Assembly (NCBI RefSeq): GCF_029544075.1
Contig: NZ_JAJQJH010000006.1
Location: 1 to 64,000, forward strand
Origin: Chromohalobacter canadensis
GTDB taxonomy: Bacteria > Pseudomonadota > Gammaproteobacteria > Pseudomonadales > Halomonadaceae
DNA: 64,000 bases
Direction: 5' to 3'
The notes under the pieces are model-generated. The model had not been told where the DNA came from. It made no database searches and saw only the letters and a program-made list of their open reading frames with translations. Made by a program: the position numbers and the translations under genes. Shown piece after piece: positions 59,346 through 64,000 of this stretch; within the stretch, counting starts at the first letter, position 1; each line of letters begins with the position of its first letter.

Positions 59346-60301
59346 GCCACCTCCTCGTTATGTAACGCTTCGCAGGCACCCAGCAGCCCATTCCAAGGTG
59401 CCGTGACCACCCACACGGGAATGTGAGCAGTGTACGCGTGCATGCGGCCTTTGTCGGTGAAGGCGTCACGGAAGTGGCTATGCGGTAGCCAATCGAGCAG
59501 TCGCGGCAGAATGCCACCGCACAAATAGACCCCGCCGCGCGCGCCAAGCATCAGGGCGGCATCGCCGCTGACATCGCCGAGAATCTTGAGGAAGCGCTCG
59601 AGAGACTGACGCGCGAGTGGGTCGCCAGCGCGTGCCGCACCAGTCACCTCGGCGGGCGTGTTGTAGTGGGCAATCTGCTTGGCTAGATGCGCATTCGCGC
59701 GATAAAGATCCAGCAAGCCTTGACCACAGAGGATACGCTCCACCGAGACGCGCCCGTAGTGCTGGTGAAAGTACGCCAGCAGCTCGCGTTCATGCGCATC
59801 GGTGGGCGCGAAGGACACGTGCCCACCCTCGGTGGGAAGGGGGATCCAGTCGTGCTGACCGGGAAAGAGGCCCGCCATGCCCAGGCCGGTGCCGGGGCCG
59901 AAGATCAACCTGGCGCTGCCCGGCGCGGCCTCGCCGGCTCCTAGCGGTACCAAATCCTTGGCATCTACGTGAGGCACACCGAGAGCTTGTGCGGTGAAGT
60001 CGTTGATGACCTTGAACAGCTCGAAGCCGAACTCCTGGGCTACTTGGCGCTTGGAGAAGCACCAGGCGTTGTTGGTCATGCGGACTTCATCGTTGTGTAC
60101 GGGGCAGGCGAAGGCGAGGCAGGCTTCGCGGGGTACTTCCGCACCCACCTCGTCGAGGTAGGCGCGAATCGCTTCGGAGAGTGTTGGATAATGCGCACAA
60201 GGAAGCGTTCGAATGGCCTGAAGATCGAACTCTCCCGGCGTCACCAAGGCGAAGCGGGCATTGGTGCCGCCGATGTCGCCAATCAAGGCAGGTCGGCTCA
60301 T
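59342..60301 (-). CDS. glk: glucokinase
   Basis: ATP-dependent phosphorylation of glucose. The 319-aa protein is of the bacterial Glk (COG0837) type, with phosphate-binding GDIGGTNARFALV near the N-terminus, KVINDFTAQALG with the catalytic Asp, and LIFGPGTGLGMAGL. The start codon directly abuts the edd stop, so translation is coupled. Confidence 0.95.
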   Translation of the reverse strand: MSRPALIGDIGGTNARFALVTPGEFDLQAIRTLPCAHYPTLSEAIRAYLDEVGAEVPREACLAFACPVHNDEVRMTNNAWCFSKRQVAQEFGFELFKVINDFTAQALGVPHVDAKDLVPLGAGEAAPGSARLIFGPGTGLGMAGLFPGQHDWIPLPTEGGHVSFAPTDAHERELLAYFHQHYGRVSVERILCGQGLLDLYRANAHLAKQIAHYNTPAEVTGAARAGDPLARQSLERFLKILGDVSGDAALMLGARGGVYLCGGILPRLLDWLPHSHFRDAFTDKGRMHAYTAHIPVWVVTAPWNGLLGACEALHNEEVA

Positions 60302-62173
60302 TCAAGCATCCTCGCCTTGAATGTGCGCTCCTTGGCGAGCTAGGTCGTCGGCCTCGAAGCCGCCCAGCACGCTGCAGCCTTCCTCGCCGCGCATGGCGAG
60401 CTGACGGAAGCCGCCGAACAGTTCGCGCCCCAGCCCTACATGGTAGTGGTCGAGATCGCCGACAGCCTGCTCGCGTTGCGCCCAGGTCTGTGCGTCGAGT
60501 TTTACTTCCAGGCTGCCGTTGTCGGCATCGAGGCGCACGACATCGCCGTCGCGAAGCTTGCCCAACGGGCCACCGTCGAGGGCCTCGGGTGTCATGTGGA
60601 TCGCCGCGGGGACCTTGCCGGAGGCGCCGGACATGCGGCCGTCGGTCACCAGCGCGACCTTATAGCCGCGGTCCTGCAGGACACCAAGATAGGGCGTGAG
60701 CTTATGCAGCTCGGGCATGCCGTTAGCCTGGGGGCCCTGAAAGCGGACGACGGCGATGACGTCGCGGTCCAGTTCGCCAGCTTCGAAGGCGCCCTGGAGA
60801 TCGTTTTGATCCTCGAAAATCCGGATGGGCGCCTCAACCAGGCGATTTTCTTGCTTCACGGCGGAGATCTTGATTACGCCGCGTCCCAGGTTGCCGTCGA
60901 GCACCGTCAGCCCACCGGTCGGGGAGAAGGGGTTCGATACCGGACGCAGGACGTCCTCGTCGAGGCTTTGCTCGGGGCCTTCACGCCAGATCAGTTCGCC
61001 GTCTTCAAGGAAGGGCTCTTTGGTGTAGGCCGTCATGTCGGTACCGAACGCGGTCGGGATGTCGCTGTGGATGAGCCCGGCCTTGAGCAGTTCACGGAAC
61101 AGGAGGCTCATGCCGCCTGCGGCTTGGAAGTGGTTGATGTCTGCCTGGCCGTTGGGATAGACGTGCATCAGGCTCGGTGTCACCGCGGAAAGGTCGGTGA
61201 AGTCGTCCCAGGTCAAGGTCAGCCCCGCAGCAGCGGCCATGGCCACCAGGTGCAGGGTATGGTTGGTGGAGCCGCCCGAGGCGAGCAGGCCGACGATGGC
61301 ATTGACGATGGCACGGGCGTCGATCTGCTTGTAGAAAGGCCGATAATCGCCACCCGGCTCGGTGTTGCGAATCGTCTGTTGGGTGGCGAACTGGGTGAGT
61401 GCCTCGCGCATCTCGGTACCGGGATTGACGAACGATGTGCCCGGCAGGTGCAGACCCATCATCTCCATCATCAACTGATTGGAGTTGGCGGTACCGTAAA
61501 AGGTGCAGGTGCCGGGGCTGTGATAGGACTGCGACTCGGCTTCCAACAGGTCTTCACGCGTGGCTTTGCCCTCGGCAAACAGCTGACGGACGCGGGCTTT
61601 TTCCTTGTTGGGCAGGCCGCTGGGCATTGGGCCCGCGGGCACGAAAGTGGCCGGCAGGTGGCCGAAGCGCGCCGCTGCAATGAACAGCCCCGGGACGATC
61701 TTGTCACATACCCCGAGGTAGAGGGCGCCATCGAACATGTTATGCGACAGGCCTACAGCTGTAGCCATGGCGATGACATCGCGTGAGAACAGTGACAGCT
61801 CCATGCCAGGCTGGCCTTGGGTAACGCCGTCGCACATGGCGGGGACGCCACCGGCGAACTGGGCGGTCGAGCCCATTTGTCGAGCGGCGTCCTTGATGGT
61901 GGCGGGAAAGGTTTCCAGGGGCTGGTGCGCCGACAGCATGTCGTTGTAGGCCGATATGATGCCCAGGTTGGCGGAGTTCATCAGCTTGAGCTGATTCTTG
62001 TCCTGGCTGCCGCAAGAGGCGACGCCATGGGCAAGATTACCGCAACTGAGGTCGCTGCGGTGGACTCCGCGCTTGTACTGATCGTGCATACGCTTTTCGT
62101 AAAGCGCTCGGCGTTCCTTGGAGCGTTCTTCGATGCGGCGAGTAACGTCGGCAACGGTCTGATTCAGTGGCAT
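60302..62173 (-). CDS. edd: phosphogluconate dehydratase
   Basis: Entner-Doudoroff enzyme that converts 6-phosphogluconate to 2-keto-3-deoxy-6-phosphogluconate. The 623-aa member of the IlvD/Edd family has the iron-sulfur Cys in [20 protein letters not shown] and [11 protein letters not shown], and an N-terminal Cys in [13 protein letters not shown]. Start ATG 62173 follows GATGAGG (spacing 7). First gene of edd-glk-mutarotase-AKR-pgi-fructokinase. It diverges from gapA. eda, the next enzyme, is not in the window. Confidence 0.96.
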   Translation of the reverse strand: MPLNQTVADVTRRIEERSKERRALYEKRMHDQYKRGVHRSDLSCGNLAHGVASCGSQDKNQLKLMNSANLGIISAYNDMLSAHQPLETFPATIKDAARQMGSTAQFAGGVPAMCDGVTQGQPGMELSLFSRDVIAMATAVGLSHNMFDGALYLGVCDKIVPGLFIAAARFGHLPATFVPAGPMPSGLPNKEKARVRQLFAEGKATREDLLEAESQSYHSPGTCTFYGTANSNQLMMEMMGLHLPGTSFVNPGTEMREALTQFATQQTIRNTEPGGDYRPFYKQIDARAIVNAIVGLLASGGSTNHTLHLVAMAAAAGLTLTWDDFTDLSAVTPSLMHVYPNGQADINHFQAAGGMSLLFRELLKAGLIHSDIPTAFGTDMTAYTKEPFLEDGELIWREGPEQSLDEDVLRPVSNPFSPTGGLTVLDGNLGRGVIKISAVKQENRLVEAPIRIFEDQNDLQGAFEAGELDRDVIAVVRFQGPQANGMPELHKLTPYLGVLQDRGYKVALVTDGRMSGASGKVPAAIHMTPEALDGGPLGKLRDGDVVRLDADNGSLEVKLDAQTWAQREQAVGDLDHYHVGLGRELFGGFRQLAMRGEEGCSVLGGFEADDLARQGAHIQGEDA

Positions 62174-62286
62174 GTCAGGACCTCATCAAGTGCGTTGGGT
62201 GGTCATGTAAGTAAATTTAGCAAAAAATACCTTGATGGTCGTGCGTCTTTTGCCCAAATTAAGGGGATAGCTGTAGTATTCTTCCA

Positions 62287-62307
62287 AAAGATACTTATCG
62301 TATCTTT
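62287..62307. promoter_or_regulatory. perfect inverted repeat in the edd/gapA divergent region
   Basis: AAAGATAC-TTATC-GTATCTTT has 8-bp perfect arms, extendable by CC/GG pairs beyond one mismatch. It lies 15 bp before the gapA ribosome binding site. It is a plausible operator for a sugar-responsive regulator, or a hairpin in the gapA leader. It does not match HexR consensus as I know it. Confidence 0.55.
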
Positions 62308-62338
62308 GGGGTCACGCCAATCAAAGGAGGAAGCCATT

Positions 62339-63340
62339 ATGACACTGCGTATTGCAATCAACGGGTTTGGGCGTATCGGTCGTAACGTCCTGCGGGCTCT
62401 CTATGAAAACGGTTATCGCGACCGCGTCGAGGTCGTGGCCATCAACGACCTGGGTGATCCGTCGCTCAACGCCCATCTACTCAAGCATGATAGCGTGCAT
62501 GGGCACTTCATGTTTGAGGTGGGACACGACGACGAGTCGTTGAACGTCGATGGCGACCGCATCCGCATACTTTCCGAGCGTGACCCGGCCGCCTTGCCCT
62601 GGACATCGCTGAATGTCGACCTGGTCATGGAGTGCACTGGGCTCTTTACCAAGCGTGATGCCGCCGCCAAGCACCTCGAAGCCGGCGCCGAGCGTGTGCT
62701 GATCTCTGCGCCCAGCGGCGATGCCGATGCCATGGTGGTGTTCGGCGTCAATGAGGATGTGTTGACCAGCGAGCATCGGGTGGTTTCCAACGCCTCTTGC
62801 ACCACCAATTGCCTGGCGCCGGTTGCCAAGGCGCTCAACGACGCGGTGGGCATCGAGAACGGCTTGATGACGACGGTTCATGCCTACACCAACGACCAGA
62901 ACCTATCCGACGTTTATCATAAGGATCCTTACCGGGCGCGTAGCGCGACCCAGTCGATGATTCCTACCAAGACGGGCGCCGCGGCGGCGGTGGGTCGAGT
63001 ATTGCCCGAACTCGAAGGTAAGTTCGATGGTTTGGCGGTCCGCGTGCCGGTCATCAACGTGTCGCTGGTCGATCTCACTTTTACTGCCGGCCGTGAAACC
63101 ACCCAGGAAGAAATCAACGCCATCGTCGAGAAGGCGGCCGAGAATTCTCCGGTGCTGGCCTCCAATGCCCAGCCACTGGTGTCGATCGACTTCAACCACG
63201 ATGCGAACTCGTCCACCTTCGATGCGAACCACACGCGCGTCAACGGCCGCCTAGTCAAGGTGATGGCGTGGTACGACAATGAATGGGGTTTCTCCAACCG
63301 TATGCTGGATACGGCGCTGGCAATGCACGCGGCCAAGTAA
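62339..63340 (+). CDS. gapA: glyceraldehyde-3-phosphate dehydrogenase, type I
   Basis: Oxidises glyceraldehyde 3-phosphate, receiving triose from the Entner-Doudoroff aldolase. The 333-aa protein has the NAD-binding [10 protein letters not shown] start, catalytic Cys154 in [12 protein letters not shown], and the His in [25 protein letters not shown] closes the protein. Start ATG 62339 follows AAAGGAGG (spacing 8). Its promoter region is shared with edd. Confidence 0.95.
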   Translation: MTLRIAINGFGRIGRNVLRALYENGYRDRVEVVAINDLGDPSLNAHLLKHDSVHGHFMFEVGHDDESLNVDGDRIRILSERDPAALPWTSLNVDLVMECTGLFTKRDAAAKHLEAGAERVLISAPSGDADAMVVFGVNEDVLTSEHRVVSNASCTTNCLAPVAKALNDAVGIENGLMTTVHAYTNDQNLSDVYHKDPYRARSATQSMIPTKTGAAAAVGRVLPELEGKFDGLAVRVPVINVSLVDLTFTAGRETTQEEINAIVEKAAENSPVLASNAQPLVSIDFNHDANSSTFDANHTRVNGRLVKVMAWYDNEWGFSNRMLDTALAMHAAK

Positions 63341-63469
63341 GGCTCGTCAGTGACGTAACCACCCCGTGTGGGAGCGTCCGGATACACGTCTCGCGCACTC
63401 ACGGCTCCGCTCGATCGTTGTCCGTTCGCTCTCGCTCCCCAGCGGGTACCGTCAGGTGCTCGGGAAATC

Positions 63470-63492
63470 AGGCGCCTCAGGGCGCCTTTTTT
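63470..63492 (+). terminator. intrinsic terminator downstream of gapA
   Basis: AGGCGCC-TCAG-GGCGCCT is a perfect 7-bp stem running into TTTTTT. The rest of the 380-bp gap after gapA (63341-63720) shows no other gene or clear element. Confidence 0.92.
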
Positions 63493-63720
63493 CTGCCGGG
63501 ACACTCAAGATCCGACACCCCCCGGCCGATGTTCAAGGTAAGGCAGCACCGCATTGCCATTGGCGTATTGCAACTGTCGTGACGATGCCTAAGCTCCTGT
63601 CCTGTAGAGAATGACGAAAGTGCCATAGTGGGTCCATCATCACGTCATGGTCGGGTTTAACCCCTTCCTGTGATAGACTGCAAAAGGCATGCATCATTTC
63701 TCATCAACGGAACGGGCATC

Positions 63721-64000
63721 ATGCGCGATTTTGTGCAACAGGCTCATCGGCTGGTCGGTGTCATGCTGCGCGACGGACACCGCAATCGCCAAGGAAAGAT
63801 CACCGGTGTCGACCAATCGCGCGACACGCCTGCCGTCTACGTCGCTTGGTCGGGACAGTCCCGTTGCGAGCGTGTGGCGCTGAGCATTGAAGAGCTGCGC
63901 ACCCTGGTGTCGGCCTATCTCGAAACGCATGATCGCCGACCCGTTGAGCAAGCCGAGCCGGAGGCTTCATCGGTCTCGCCGCCGCAGCGGCGCACTGGGG
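63721..64000 (+). CDS. 5' part of an unrecognised gene, cut by the window end
   Basis: An open frame from ATG 63721 (MRDFVQQAHRLVGVMLRDGH...) runs to the last base without a stop (93 codons seen). The protein is hydrophilic. A segment (PAVYVAWSGQSRCERVALSIEEL) has alternating strands, and a Pro/Glu/Ser-rich region begins near residue 75. I recognise no family. The ribosome binding site is weak. It starts 229 bp after the gapA terminator, so it is independent of that operon. Confidence 0.5.
   Translation, partial: MRDFVQQAHRLVGVMLRDGHRNRQGKITGVDQSRDTPAVYVAWSGQSRCERVALSIEELRTLVSAYLETHDRRPVEQAEPEASSVSPPQRRTG

Noticed and set aside
60440-61786. 448-codon plus-strand frame opposite edd
   Set aside because: Entirely inside edd, which has all family motifs; no ribosome binding site and no recognisable domain.
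62190-62212. TGTAAGTAAATTTAG as HexR box between edd and gapA
   Set aside because: Agrees with the left half of the HexR consensus only; the right half does not match, so it was not listed as a site.

Overview
The window looks like a chromosomal segment of a GC-rich gammaproteobacterium of the Halomonadaceae (Halomonas/Chromohalobacter type). Three things point there: the gene order resembles Pseudomonas in several blocks (amgK-murU facing lptD-surA-pdxA-ksgA-apaG-apaH-glpE; coq7 and HIT next to speD and an OsmC gene), there is a complete Mrp-type Na+/H+ antiporter operon, and sugar metabolism is organised around the Entner-Doudoroff route. No insertion sequence, prophage, integrase or CRISPR array was seen. 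The genus assignment is inference.

Layout. 1-453: tRNA-Asp x3 and tRNA-Val. 0.5-5 kb: an alpha/beta hydrolase diverging from fadH, then an L-threonine aldolase. 5-10 kb: the stress cluster prkA-yeaH-ycgB(SpoVR), followed by a stand-alone RAM-domain protein and a membrane-anchored EndoG-type nuclease. 11.3-11.7 kb: three tRNA-Leu(CAG) genes on the minus strand. 11.9-19.3 kb: RNA and translation genes rnr-rlmB, rpsF-rpsR-DUF2232-rplI and dnaB, then a small basic protein. 19.3-23 kb: an EAL-CBS-GGDEF protein, a DUF6482 protein and hemH. 23-29 kb: mrpAB-C-D-E-F-G on the minus strand. 29-33 kb: an MltB-type lytic transglycosylase, a soluble double-PAS chemoreceptor (BdlA-like) and rsmE. 33-40.5 kb: phaR-like regulator, purD, prkB, HIT, coq7, speD, OsmC/YhfA, murU and amgK. 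40.7-49.1 kb: lptD-surA-pdxA-ksgA-apaG-apaH-glpE-cca. 49.2-52.4 kb: the gluconate module gntT/gntK/gntR with recognisable operators. 52.4-54.9 kb: a lysine exporter, a DUF3108 protein and a DJ-1/PfpI protein. 54.9-63.3 kb: the sugar-catabolic operon edd-glk-hexose-6-P mutarotase-aldo/keto reductase-pgi-fructokinase, divergent from gapA. The last 280 bases hold the 5' part of an unrecognised gene cut by the window edge.

How the parts fit. Gluconate is imported by GntT and phosphorylated by GntK. Glucose and fructose enter through Glk, fructokinase and Pgi. Both routes reach 6-phosphogluconate, which Edd dehydrates, and triose phosphate leaves via GapA. The genes eda and zwf are not in the window. 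AmgK and MurU return MurNAc to UDP-MurNAc while LptD and SurA build the outer membrane next door. The Mrp operon supports sodium and pH homeostasis in a halophile.

Most of the window is conserved housekeeping sequence, and I did not find a convincing new multigene system. The most interesting unexplained signals are small: a 16-bp hairpin ending 2 bases before the first possible start of the EAL/GGDEF gene, a 58-codon reading frame with a near-ideal ribosome binding site upstream of mrpA, an exact 37-bp tandem duplication carrying the stop codons of convergent gntK and gntR, a perfect inverted repeat in the edd/gapA promoter region, and compensatory acceptor-stem changes in one of three tRNA-Leu copies.
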